This document shows positions 6,738 to 13,363 of a stretch of DNA of 13,363 nucleotides, piece by piece (positions within the stretch are counted from its first letter, which is position 1; every line of letters begins with the position of its first letter). The notes below the pieces were generated by a model. That model was given only the letters and a program-made list of their open reading frames with translations. It was not told the origin of the DNA and ran no database searches. The position numbers and the translations under genes are program-made. This DNA is from Bacteroidales bacterium (lineage in GTDB: Bacteria > Bacteroidota > Bacteroidia > Bacteroidales > UBA932): NCBI GenBank assembly GCA_004556005.1, contig SFJA01000047.1:1-13363 (forward strand). The letters run 5' to 3'.

Positions 6738-8258
6738 TTAAAGGTATGCAGGATTCTGTTTAAGAGTATTGTTTGAGGCATCGATCTCAGAAAGAGGAAT
6801 CGGAAGGTACTTGTGGGCCTCTGTCCAGTTGCCCATGCGACCCTTGTCGGATGCCACGGTAAAGTTTTCGTCATCTTCAGCTACGAGAACCTTGGCAGCA
6901 TCTCCCCAGCGTACGAGATCGAAGTAGCGCTTGCCCTCACCTACAAACTCGAGGTGACGCTCGGTCTTGATGTTTTCCAGGGTGGCTTCAATCTTTTCTC
7001 CCGGAATGGACCTCTGATGCACTTCGTTGAGCCACTTTTCAGATTCTCCGGTACCATAGCCGGCTATCACGAGTTCGGCTGCATTGAGCAGGGTCTCGGC
7101 ATAACGGTAGTAGCGGATATTGTTGCCGAATGCACAGTCGGAAGCACCGGTGTCCCCGTGATATGCATCTTTTGCCACGTATTTCTCGAGGAAATAGCCG
7201 GTATCCTGATAACGAACGTTATATGAGCTTGTTGCGTGGAAACAGGTAGCAGCCTTGCGGGCATCGTTGTCAGCAAACATATTTACGGTCTTTGTCCTTA
7301 CAGGGCAGAATCCCCAACCTCCTCTGTAGCCGTCGGCGCTGTAGTTGTTAGGGCTTATGAGCTGAGGAATCCAGGTTCCGCCGGCACCCATTGTCCAGTC
7401 GTAGGAACGCTCCTGATTCTCGCTCTTGTAGTTGATGTCGAAGATGGTTTCAGAGCACCACTCCCCTTCCTCGGTCCAAAGTTCGGCATAGTCAGGGTTG
7501 AGACTGAACTGTCCGCTGGTAATAATCTCCTTCATATACTCGAGCGCCTTAGGAAGACGTTGAGCATCGTTCTGATACATTGCGAGTTCTGCATAAAGCA
7601 TATATGCAGTTGCCGTACCCACCTTGCCTATTTCGTCTCCGCTCCACTTCATAGGGAGAGCCTTGAGGTCTATGGCCTTCTGAAGGTCGGTGATAATCTT
7701 TTCGTACATCTCGTCTGCACTGAACTGGTCTCCCACATATGGAGGAAGCAGGTTGGTGTCATAATATACTGCGCTGCCCCAAAGTTTCCATATCCAGCTG
7801 TAGTAGAAACAACGGAGTACCAGACACTGGGCTTCGATGGTCTTGGCCTTTTCTTCAGGAAGTCCCTTTACCCAGCCGATGTACTGTATGCAGTCGTTGC
7901 ATCTCTTGACACCGGAATAAGCCTCGGTCCATACGGAAGCGATACAGTCAACCGGATGTGCGTCAAAATCAGCGGCATCGTGCCAGATTTTCATATCGGT
8001 ACGGTCTGAACCGCCTACCCATACGTTGTCTCCGAGGATTTCGAAAAGAATATTGATAGGATTGTACTGTCCGCAGCTCCAGTCTGTCCACTCGAGCGGG
8101 TCGTAAGCAGCCACGAGGGCCTCGGTAAGATGCTCTTCGGTAGTGAAGTATTCCTCTATCGGCTGAGCCGTAGGATTTTCGACTTCGAGCCAGGCTGTGC
8201 AGGAGCAGGTGAAGAGCGATGCCACAAGGGCGGCAATTATAAGTCTGTATGCTTTCAT
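6738..8258 (-). CDS. susD: SusD/RagB-family outer-membrane glycan-binding lipoprotein
   Basis: The SusD lid partner of the SusC transporter: it binds the oligosaccharide at the cell surface and closes the SusC barrel. Two starts are possible; the ATG at 8258 is preferred to the one at 8273 because GGAGG (8271-8267) lies 8 bases before it and it opens the lipoprotein signal (MKAYRLII, lipobox LFTC with Cys18; CSC gives a second candidate Cys20). The 506-residue length is normal. Family signatures (numbered from this ATG) are the N-terminal VENPTAQ region with TPR-like helices, LRCFYYSWIWKLWG near 148-161, RYYRYAETLLNAAE (382-395), ERHLEFVGEGKRYFDLVRWG (433-452) and the C-terminal YLPIP...LKQNPAY. 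It lies 18 bases from the susC stop and 19 bases from the next gene, clearly in one operon. Confidence 0.96.
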   Translation of the reverse strand: MKAYRLIIAALVASLFTCSCTAWLEVENPTAQPIEEYFTTEEHLTEALVAAYDPLEWTDWSCGQYNPINILFEILGDNVWVGGSDRTDMKIWHDAADFDAHPVDCIASVWTEAYSGVKRCNDCIQYIGWVKGLPEEKAKTIEAQCLVLRCFYYSWIWKLWGSAVYYDTNLLPPYVGDQFSADEMYEKIITDLQKAIDLKALPMKWSGDEIGKVGTATAYMLYAELAMYQNDAQRLPKALEYMKEIITSGQFSLNPDYAELWTEEGEWCSETIFDINYKSENQERSYDWTMGAGGTWIPQLISPNNYSADGYRGGWGFCPVRTKTVNMFADNDARKAATCFHATSSYNVRYQDTGYFLEKYVAKDAYHGDTGASDCAFGNNIRYYRYAETLLNAAELVIAGYGTGESEKWLNEVHQRSIPGEKIEATLENIKTERHLEFVGEGKRYFDLVRWGDAAKVLVAEDDENFTVASDKGRMGNWTEAHKYLPIPLSEIDASNNTLKQNPAYL

Positions 8259-8266
8259 TGTCTTTT

Positions 8267-8271
8267 CCTCC
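8267..8271 (-). promoter_or_regulatory. GGAGG ribosome-binding site deciding the susD start
   Basis: The minus strand reads GGAGG, then 8 bases, then ATG at 8258. Strong Shine-Dalgarno sites are uncommon in Bacteroidota, so this one stands out among its neighbours. It overlaps the upstream in-frame ATG at 8273, which makes that ATG the less likely start. Confidence 0.65.
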
Positions 8272-8276
8272 ATTTT

Positions 8277-11200
8277 TTAGAATGCCACATTTACACCAAG
8301 TGAGAAGGTACGGGCCTGAGGATAAACACCATAGTCTATGCCCAAAGACGTGCCGCCTGAAGATATTTCAGGATCGTAACCGTGGTATTTTGTAAGAGTA
8401 AGCAGATTCTCCGCTGCGACAAATACCCTGAGACGGCTGATGAAAGCCTTTTTGGTAAGCTTTTCCGGAAGGGTATAGCCGAGCTGTATGTTCTTGAGTC
8501 TGAGATAAGATCCGTCATAGACCATAAGGTCGGATGACTGCCAGTTGACGCTGTCGCCAAGCACGAAGCGCGGATACCTGTCTGAAGTTCCCTCGCCAGT
8601 CCAGCGGTTGAGCATATATGAAGGAAGGTTGGTCTTGGAAATGTCGTTTCGGCGGGTTGCATCGTAAACCTGGTTTCCGAGGGTTCCCTGCCAGAGCATA
8701 GAAAGGTCAAATCCCTTCCAGGCTACGTTGAAGTTGAGACCCCAGGTCCAGTCAGGAGTTCCGTCACCTATGCAGGTACGGTCGTCGTCGCTGATCTTTC
8801 CGTCTTTGTTGTAGTCCACGAAACGAACGTCTCCAGGCACTGCATTAGGCATAAGGAGTTCTCCGTTTGCATTGACGTAGGAGTTAACTTCGTCCATATT
8901 CTGGAAGATTCCGTCGGTCTTGTATCCGTAGAAGAACGGGAAAGGCATTCCGTTCTCTGCGCGTGAGATGGCGCCCGTTCCCTGGAAAGAGTCAAGATTT
9001 GACCATCCGCTCTCGTTTCCGTACTCGATGAGCCTGTTCTTCAGATAAGAAAGGTTACCCTTGACGTTGAAGTCCCAGTCTCCCCTGCTTACCTTGTATC
9101 CAAGTTCCATCTCGACACCGGAGTTGTTCATAATACCTACGTTTCCGATAGGTTTTGCTTCACCTACATAAGTAGGGATATTCATCTCCATAAGCATTCC
9201 GCTGGTGACTTTTCTGAACCAGTCAACGGTGAATGTCAGCGAGTTGGCAAAGAATCCGAGGTCCATTCCGACATTTGTCTGGGTCGAAGTCTCCCACTTG
9301 AGGTCCGGATTGGCAAGTCCGCTTGCCTTGGTTCCCAGAGTCACGTTCTCTCCTTCTCCGAAGATGTAGTTGTTGTTGCCTGAGGTAAGCACGGTGTAAC
9401 GGAAGTCGCCGATGTTGTCGTTACCGTTCTGTCCCCAAGAGAAACGCAGTTTTGCGTTGTTGAACCAGTGCGGCATAGTGATGAACGGCTCGTTGTGTAT
9501 GTTCCAACCCAATGAGAATGAAGGGAAGGTACCCCAGCGGTTGTTGGCTCCGAAGCGGGAAGAACCGTCACGGCGAACCGTAACCTGGGCCATATATCTC
9601 TCGGCGTAGTTGTAGCTTGCGCGGAAGAACCAGGAAGCGAGTTTGCTCTTGGCGTTAGGTGCGCCCCAGGCGCTGAAGTCACCGTTTTCCTGCACGGATG
9701 AAGTATAGCTCAGGTAAGGCTTGTCGTAGTCCTTGAGGAAGCGGGCGCTTCCTCCGAGATAGTAGCCGCTGGACTCCTTCATAGACTGGCCGAGGAGCAC
9801 TGAGAAACTGTGGTTTCCTAGGGTCTTGTCATAGGTGAGTATGTTCTCGAGCTGCCATACAAGACCGCGGTCGCTCTCCGAACTGGCAGAAGAATAGGTC
9901 GCCTTGTTGTTGGTTCCGAGATAATATACCGGTGTATAACCGTCGTTCCCCCAGAATGAAAGGTCAGCACCAAGACTTGAACGGAACTTGAGATTGTCCC
10001 ATATGTTAAGCTCGAAGCTGGCATTTCCCACAAACTTGTGGCTCCAGCCCTTGCTGCCCGGAAGTGAAAGACTTGCCACAGGATTGACCATTTCGTTGTA
10101 GTCGGCGCCAGGAAGCATAAAGATGCTGCCATCCTTGTCATAGATGTGGACATAATCGGCTATTCCGAGATATCCTTCGGCCTCTTCCGGAGTAGCGTGA
10201 ACCTTGAGAATAGGCGAAAGCGCAAGTGCTGAACCAAGTGGTGAACCCCAGGTAGAGTTGGTCGTCACACCTGTTGAAGTGATGTATGCATAGCTGACGT
10301 TTGTTCCCAAAGTAGCCTTGTTCAGCCAGTCACGCTCCTTGCTCTTGTCAAAGAGAACCGTGTTGATGTTTGACCTCAAGGAGAGACGGTCGTAGTTTGA
10401 CCTGCCGTAATTTCCACCGACAATACCGTCCTGGCTGTTGTAACCGAGAGAAAGATAATAGTTTACATTCTCGGACGCTCCGCTTACGCTGAGTTCGTGT
10501 GCCTGTGAAGGGGCATTGTAGTTAAACACTTCCTTCTGCCAGTCCGTTCCTTCGCTGTAGCTGTATGGATCGGCATAGAGAGGCTGCATACCGGCATTGA
10601 TGCGGCCTTCGTTCATCATTATGGCATATTCGGTAGCATTGAGCACTTCCCTCTCCCTCCAAGGGCTTGAAAATCCCTGGGTGAAGTTGTAGGATACCCT
10701 GGTATTGCCGCTACCCTTCTTGGTGGTTACCAGAATGACACCGTTGGCTGCACGTGCACCGTAAACGGCTCCTGAAGCAGCATCCTTGAGAACCTCGATG
10801 GACTCGATGTCATTAGGGTTGAGGTAATCGATTCCTCCTTCAATAGGCATTCCGTCAACGATGTAGAGAGGGTCGGAGTTGTTGATGGTACCCGTACCGC
10901 GAATCCTGATTCGCGCTGCCGCGCCCGGCTGACCTGAAGAAGAAGTGACATTCACACCGGCTGCCAGACCCTTGAGGGCATTATCCACACGAAGAGGCGC
11001 CGTTGCTCCGAGATCCTTGGCATCAACCTTAGCAATAGATGCCGTTACGACACTCTTTTTCTGGACTCCATAGCCGATTACGACCACGTCGTCAAGGAGC
11101 ATCAGGTCTTCCTTGATTATTATTTCAATTGGACCTTCTCCGTTTACCGTGACCAGAACGGTCTGATATCCGATTGAAGATACTTCAAGTACAGTTCCCT

Positions 11201-11402
11201 GCGGAACTTTTGCAAGCAGGAACGAACCGTCTGCATCCGTGGTAGTACCCGCGTTTGTTCCTTTAATAAGGACAGCGGCTCCTATCACCGGTTCTCCGGC
11301 TTCATCCCTGACCGTACCTTTAACTTGTTGAGCAAATGCAGAGGCACAGCTCAAACCCAATATCGCGAGGATAAGGGCAACACGTCTGATAAGGTGTTTC
11401 AT
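8277..11402 (-). CDS. susC: SusC/RagA-family TonB-dependent outer-membrane transporter
   Basis: A 1041-residue TonB-dependent importer that brings glucan oligosaccharides through the outer membrane using proton-motive force delivered by TonB. The signal peptide is residues 1-25 (cleavage after SAFAQ). Residues 26-100 are the carboxypeptidase-regulatory-like beta domain (GTVRDEAGEPVIGAAVLIKGT, shortened here by nature to its core TDADGSF motif at 55-61). Residues 103-112 hold the LDDVVVIGYG region with the TonB box. Residues 115-230 are the plug, with RIRIRGTGTIN, PLYIVDGMPI and AASGAVYGARAANGVILVTTKKG split around 180-230. The rest is the barrel, ending in aromatic NVAF as outer-membrane proteins do. 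There is no STN domain before the beta domain, so it is not of the sigma/anti-sigma-linked type, in line with the SusR-like regulator upstream. Full length, no disruptions; first gene of the structural operon, 207 bases after the regulator stop. Confidence 0.97.
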   Translation of the reverse strand: MKHLIRRVALILAILGLSCASAFAQQVKGTVRDEAGEPVIGAAVLIKGTNAGTTTDADGSFLLAKVPQGTVLEVSSIGYQTVLVTVNGEGPIEIIIKEDLMLLDDVVVIGYGVQKKSVVTASIAKVDAKDLGATAPLRVDNALKGLAAGVNVTSSSGQPGAAARIRIRGTGTINNSDPLYIVDGMPIEGGIDYLNPNDIESIEVLKDAASGAVYGARAANGVILVTTKKGSGNTRVSYNFTQGFSSPWREREVLNATEYAIMMNEGRINAGMQPLYADPYSYSEGTDWQKEVFNYNAPSQAHELSVSGASENVNYYLSLGYNSQDGIVGGNYGRSNYDRLSLRSNINTVLFDKSKERDWLNKATLGTNVSYAYITSTGVTTNSTWGSPLGSALALSPILKVHATPEEAEGYLGIADYVHIYDKDGSIFMLPGADYNEMVNPVASLSLPGSKGWSHKFVGNASFELNIWDNLKFRSSLGADLSFWGNDGYTPVYYLGTNNKATYSSASSESDRGLVWQLENILTYDKTLGNHSFSVLLGQSMKESSGYYLGGSARFLKDYDKPYLSYTSSVQENGDFSAWGAPNAKSKLASWFFRASYNYAERYMAQVTVRRDGSSRFGANNRWGTFPSFSLGWNIHNEPFITMPHWFNNAKLRFSWGQNGNDNIGDFRYTVLTSGNNNYIFGEGENVTLGTKASGLANPDLKWETSTQTNVGMDLGFFANSLTFTVDWFRKVTSGMLMEMNIPTYVGEAKPIGNVGIMNNSGVEMELGYKVSRGDWDFNVKGNLSYLKNRLIEYGNESGWSNLDSFQGTGAISRAENGMPFPFFYGYKTDGIFQNMDEVNSYVNANGELLMPNAVPGDVRFVDYNKDGKISDDDRTCIGDGTPDWTWGLNFNVAWKGFDLSMLWQGTLGNQVYDATRRNDISKTNLPSYMLNRWTGEGTSDRYPRFVLGDSVNWQSSDLMVYDGSYLRLKNIQLGYTLPEKLTKKAFISRLRVFVAAENLLTLTKYHGYDPEISSGGTSLGIDYGVYPQARTFSLGVNVAF

Positions 11403-11464
11403 TGAGTACTGATTTGGTTAATTATTTTGTGTTATACTATGTGGCATATTCACCAACAGTCATA

Positions 11465-11472
11465 CAAAAATA
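11465..11472 (-). promoter_or_regulatory. Candidate -7 box for the susC operon (weak)
   Basis: TATTTTTG on the minus strand fits the Bacteroides -7 consensus TAnnTTTG and lies 62 bases before the susC ATG, downstream of the terminator that seems to end the regulator gene. No proper -33 TTG occurs at the usual 19-21 base distance (the nearest TTG, 11489-11487, is only 14 bases away). A missing -33 element fits a promoter that needs an activator, but in AT-rich DNA the 8-base match could be chance. Confidence 0.4.
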
Positions 11473-11511
11473 ACAAATCGCTAAATCAATTTAACCACCT
11501 ATTTTGAAAGA

Positions 11512-11593
11512 AGTGGACAAAGTAGAGTTAAAAAATCAATAATCTTTTGATTATCAAATATCTATAAAATAAAAATAGTGGACTTGGACAAAG
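11512..11593. repeat. Repeated TGGACAAAG motif, possible regulator binding sites
   Basis: On the plus strand TGGACAAAG occurs at 11514-11522 and again at 11585-11593, and the overlapping string AGTGGAC occurs at 11512-11518 and 11577-11583. The two copies flank the likely terminator. The copy at 11512-11522 starts about 40 bases upstream of the candidate susC -7 box, a usual place for an activator site. Direct repeats in otherwise AT-only DNA suggest an operator for the SusR-like protein; this is inference. Confidence 0.35.
11530..11557 (-). terminator. Likely factor-independent terminator of the regulator gene
   Basis: On the minus strand TTGATAATC (11557-11549), loop AAAA and GATTATTGA (11544-11536) form a 9-pair stem with two G-U pairs, followed directly by six T (11535-11530). 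The stem is AT-rich and therefore weak, but the stem plus T run is the right form and it sits about 50 bases after the regulator stop codon. It would separate regulator and susC transcripts. Confidence 0.5.
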
Positions 11594-11609
11594 ATAAAAT
11601 TTATAAAAT

Positions 11610-13172
11610 TTAATTAATCTTCCTTACTAAATCTTCAAAATTATCCTTATTACCCAACGCGGCGTTCTTTATCTGCGCACGGTAGTTATAGATTGTATTG
11701 ACGGAATAGCGCAGCAGCGAGGCTATGTGCGAAGACTGGGTTATTCCGAGTTTAATAAGTGCAAAAATCCGAAGTTCAGTATTGAGCATCTCGCCCTTCT
11801 TGAGTTCTATCCTTGACTCAGGCTTGAGCAGGGCATTGAACTTTTCCACAAAATCCGGATATATCTGTATAAATGCGTTGTCGAAAGTATTATAGAAAGA
11901 CTTCAGTTCCTTTTCCATCTGATCGCGGGTGTAAACCTTGTTGAGTTTGGCCAGATAATCAGAACACATCGACAGGAACAGACCTATATATTCCTCCTTG
12001 ACCTTGTTCGCCTCCGAAAGCTCTCCCAGCGTATCCGCAAGCTTCTCGTTAAGGGCGGAGAGTTGGGTAGAATTTTTCCTGTACTTGAGGTATAGCGAGA
12101 TGACGAAAAACAGTGCTGCAAGCAGCAGAACCGATAGAACACTCAACCACAGGGCTGTTCTGAATGCGAAGGCGCTGTGTGCCTCGCGAGCACCGATATA
12201 GGCCTTTTCGATGGCAGGAAGGAAGCGGGCAATCTGCCAGGGGCGTACCTTGGAGTTGTAAAAGTGAGCGTCTTCGAGCGAAATCTGAATGTAGCTGAAT
12301 GCCCTTTCAACCTCGTCCATATCAAATATTGCTATGGCTATGCAGGAAAGCGAAGCATAATCCTTTACGGAACATCTGAAGTCGCAGATTGCCGATTCGG
12401 TGAACCAGTGGAGTGCAGCCTGATCCTCTCCCAGTTCCTGACAGGCGACTGCGGTGTAATAGCTGATTATGGCATAATCATGGGAATCTTCGGGCAGGGA
12501 TGCAAGCATTACAACTCCGGAATCTCTTGCATCCGTATAATATCCGTTGTTGATATGGTCAAGCATTATGGTATAACGGCGCAGAAAACTGCCTTCAGCA
12601 GCATTGTCGATAATCTTTCCCCTATACTGCCCTGCCTTTGCCTTGAAACTTTCCTGAACTTCTGCCGAAGGATTAAATTCGCTGTAGTCCTGACAGAAAC
12701 GCTGCATCGTATTCCAATACTTGAGCTTGAGACTCGTATCAAAGGCACTCGTATCGATATTTTCGAGGATGCCGTTGGCTTCCATAAACATTCCTGCAGA
12801 AGTAAGAAGCATAGCTTCATCCAGCTTGACCTCACTGATGCATTTCTTGTCTCTTAACAATTCTGCCGACGACATCCTCTCCTGCAGTACGCTGGAAGCC
12901 AGTTCGAAATTGTAATAAGAATACAGTTCATACAGTTTTCCGAGATGATTGTACCTCTCCTCTGGAGTCAAACGCTGATTGTTGAGTGCCTCCTTTATGG
13001 AGTTGATTTTCTGTTCGTGTATGACAGAATAATGATCCGCCTCCTTTATAGTCTTGTCCAATCTTGTAAGATCGTCCTGAATATCATTGCTTTGCGCCAA
13101 TAAAGAGAAACACGGCACGGAAAGGGATAGGATAACTGCAAGTAAGTACTTTATCATCAACGTAATGCTCAT
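11610..13172 (-). CDS. SusR-like membrane-spanning transcriptional regulator (DUF6377-type)
   Basis: A 520-residue one-polypeptide sensor-regulator. From the ATG at 13172 it has a hydrophobic signal/anchor segment (about 6-26, ending SLLAQ) and a long helical periplasmic part with TPR-like repeats (about 30-325; YYTAVACQELGEDQAALHWF is one unit). A second membrane segment follows (about 339-362, WLSVLSVLLLAALFFVISLY), then a cytoplasmic helical linker (about 365-460) and a LuxR-like helix-turn-helix at about 462-507 (TELRIFALIKLGITQSSHIASLL, then SVNTIYNYRAQIK, each a separate helix set). No histidine kinase or receiver domain exists, so it is not a hybrid two-component system. The plan matches SusR-type PUL activators, which sense an oligosaccharide in the periplasm and activate susC transcription. 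The frame also runs up to a TTG at 13181, but that codon lies inside the promoter -7 box; ATG 13172 or ATG 13157 is the realistic start. Codes apart from the structural operon behind a likely terminator. Confidence 0.85.
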   Translation of the reverse strand: MSITLMIKYLLAVILSLSVPCFSLLAQSNDIQDDLTRLDKTIKEADHYSVIHEQKINSIKEALNNQRLTPEERYNHLGKLYELYSYYNFELASSVLQERMSSAELLRDKKCISEVKLDEAMLLTSAGMFMEANGILENIDTSAFDTSLKLKYWNTMQRFCQDYSEFNPSAEVQESFKAKAGQYRGKIIDNAAEGSFLRRYTIMLDHINNGYYTDARDSGVVMLASLPEDSHDYAIISYYTAVACQELGEDQAALHWFTESAICDFRCSVKDYASLSCIAIAIFDMDEVERAFSYIQISLEDAHFYNSKVRPWQIARFLPAIEKAYIGAREAHSAFAFRTALWLSVLSVLLLAALFFVISLYLKYRKNSTQLSALNEKLADTLGELSEANKVKEEYIGLFLSMCSDYLAKLNKVYTRDQMEKELKSFYNTFDNAFIQIYPDFVEKFNALLKPESRIELKKGEMLNTELRIFALIKLGITQSSHIASLLRYSVNTIYNYRAQIKNAALGNKDNFEDLVRKIN

Positions 13173-13178
13173 TTTTCT

Positions 13179-13209
13179 CAAATATAGTCTTTTTTGCCTT
13201 ATATCACAA
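13179..13209 (-). promoter_or_regulatory. Bacteroides-type promoter of the regulator gene
   Basis: The minus strand holds TTG (13209-13207), exactly 20 bases, then TATATTTG (13186-13179). This matches the Bacteroides sigma-ABfr consensus TTTG-N19-21-TAnnTTTG. Transcription would begin only a few bases later, near 13175-13171, so the message from this promoter would have almost no leader if translation starts at ATG 13172, or about 15 bases if it starts at ATG 13157. Confidence 0.65.
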
Positions 13210-13304
13210 GGCCTGTTCTATTCTGAAATGAAGAGGAATCTTTAAGACATCCGATGATTACGGCCATAAAAGTTGGGGGTGACATCGAATTCTAAATAAA
13301 GTGA

Positions 13305-13328
13305 TTCCGCGTCAGCGGGACGCAGGAA
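13305..13328. other. Stem-loop upstream of the regulator promoter
   Basis: TTCC-GCGTC pairs with GACGC-GGAA across the loop AGCGG, with a single unpaired A at 13324: nine pairs, GC-rich, in otherwise AT-rich DNA. No T run follows on either strand. With the second stem-loop 10 bases away it could be the 3' end of a neighbouring transcript or part of a repeat element. Confidence 0.45.
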
Positions 13329-13337
13329 ACGATGGAA

Positions 13338-13363
13338 GGGGCCGACCCTTTTTGGTCGACCCC
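13338..13363. other. GC-rich stem-loop at the right window edge
   Basis: GGGGCCGACC pairs with GGTCGACCCC across the loop CTTTTT, with one C-A mismatch in a 10-base stem. The window ends at its last base, so a following T run, which would make it a terminator on the plus strand, cannot be checked. On the minus strand it is followed by TTCC, not a T run. Confidence 0.45.

Noticed and set aside
7236..8009. A 257-residue open frame on the plus strand
   Set aside because: It lies wholly inside susD on the opposite strand, shows no family motifs, and susD is intact; it is a shadow frame.
11549..11558. TTTGAT-T-ATCAAA dyad (11546-11558) as an operator
   Set aside because: It overlaps the stem of the likely terminator, which explains the symmetry better.
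12177..12857. A 226-residue open frame on the plus strand
   Set aside because: It is antisense to the regulator, without recognisable domains or a start signal; it is a shadow of a well-supported gene.
11610..13181. Regulator starting at TTG 13181
   Set aside because: That codon is part of the TATATTTG promoter box, so it would not be in the transcript.
1..13363. CRISPR array, tRNA or rRNA genes, insertion sequences
   Set aside because: No regularly spaced short repeats, no tRNA-like or rRNA-like sequence and no transposase were seen; the window is filled with PUL genes.

Overview
The window is a polysaccharide utilization locus (PUL) from a Bacteroidota bacterium, most likely of the order Bacteroidales. 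This is shown by an adjacent SusC/SusD pair, a run of lipoproteins with Bacteroidota-type signals, a BACON domain, a SusR-like membrane regulator and a promoter of the Bacteroides type (TTG-N20-TAnnTTTG). GC content looks close to 50% in the genes and is much lower in the regulator/susC spacer. Genus cannot be fixed from the sequence alone. All seven genes lie on the minus strand, so the locus reads from right to left.

Layout in order of transcription: (1) 13363-13173, an upstream region with two GC-rich stem-loops at the window edge and a good promoter whose -7 box ends just before the regulator start. (2) 13172-11610, a SusR-like regulator with an N-terminal signal/membrane segment, helical-repeat sensor, second membrane segment and C-terminal LuxR-like helix-turn-helix. 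(3) 11609-11403, an AT-rich spacer with a likely terminator for the regulator, a repeated TGGACAAAG motif and a weak promoter for the structural genes. (4) 11402-8277 SusC, 8258-6738 SusD and 6718-4286, an 810-residue surface glycan-binding lipoprotein whose C-terminal half is three tandem carbohydrate-binding-like modules, two of them near-identical. (5) 4216-3068, a BACON-GH16 laminarinase-type endo-beta-glucanase lipoprotein; 3071-1335, a CotH-kinase-like lipoprotein overlapping it; and 1326-91, a GH5 lipoprotein. The last 90 bases hold no complete gene.

Likely joint function: the surface lipoproteins bind a beta-glucan (GH16 type points to beta-1,3- or mixed beta-1,3/1,4-glucan), GH16 and GH5 cut it, and SusC/SusD import the oligosaccharides through the outer membrane. 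The regulator probably senses a breakdown product in the periplasm and activates the susC operon. No exo-beta-glucosidase is present, so that step must be coded elsewhere or left of the window. The least explained parts are the CotH-like protein, the GC-rich structured DNA at its start, the duplicated binding module, and the stem-loop between the binding-protein and GH16 genes.
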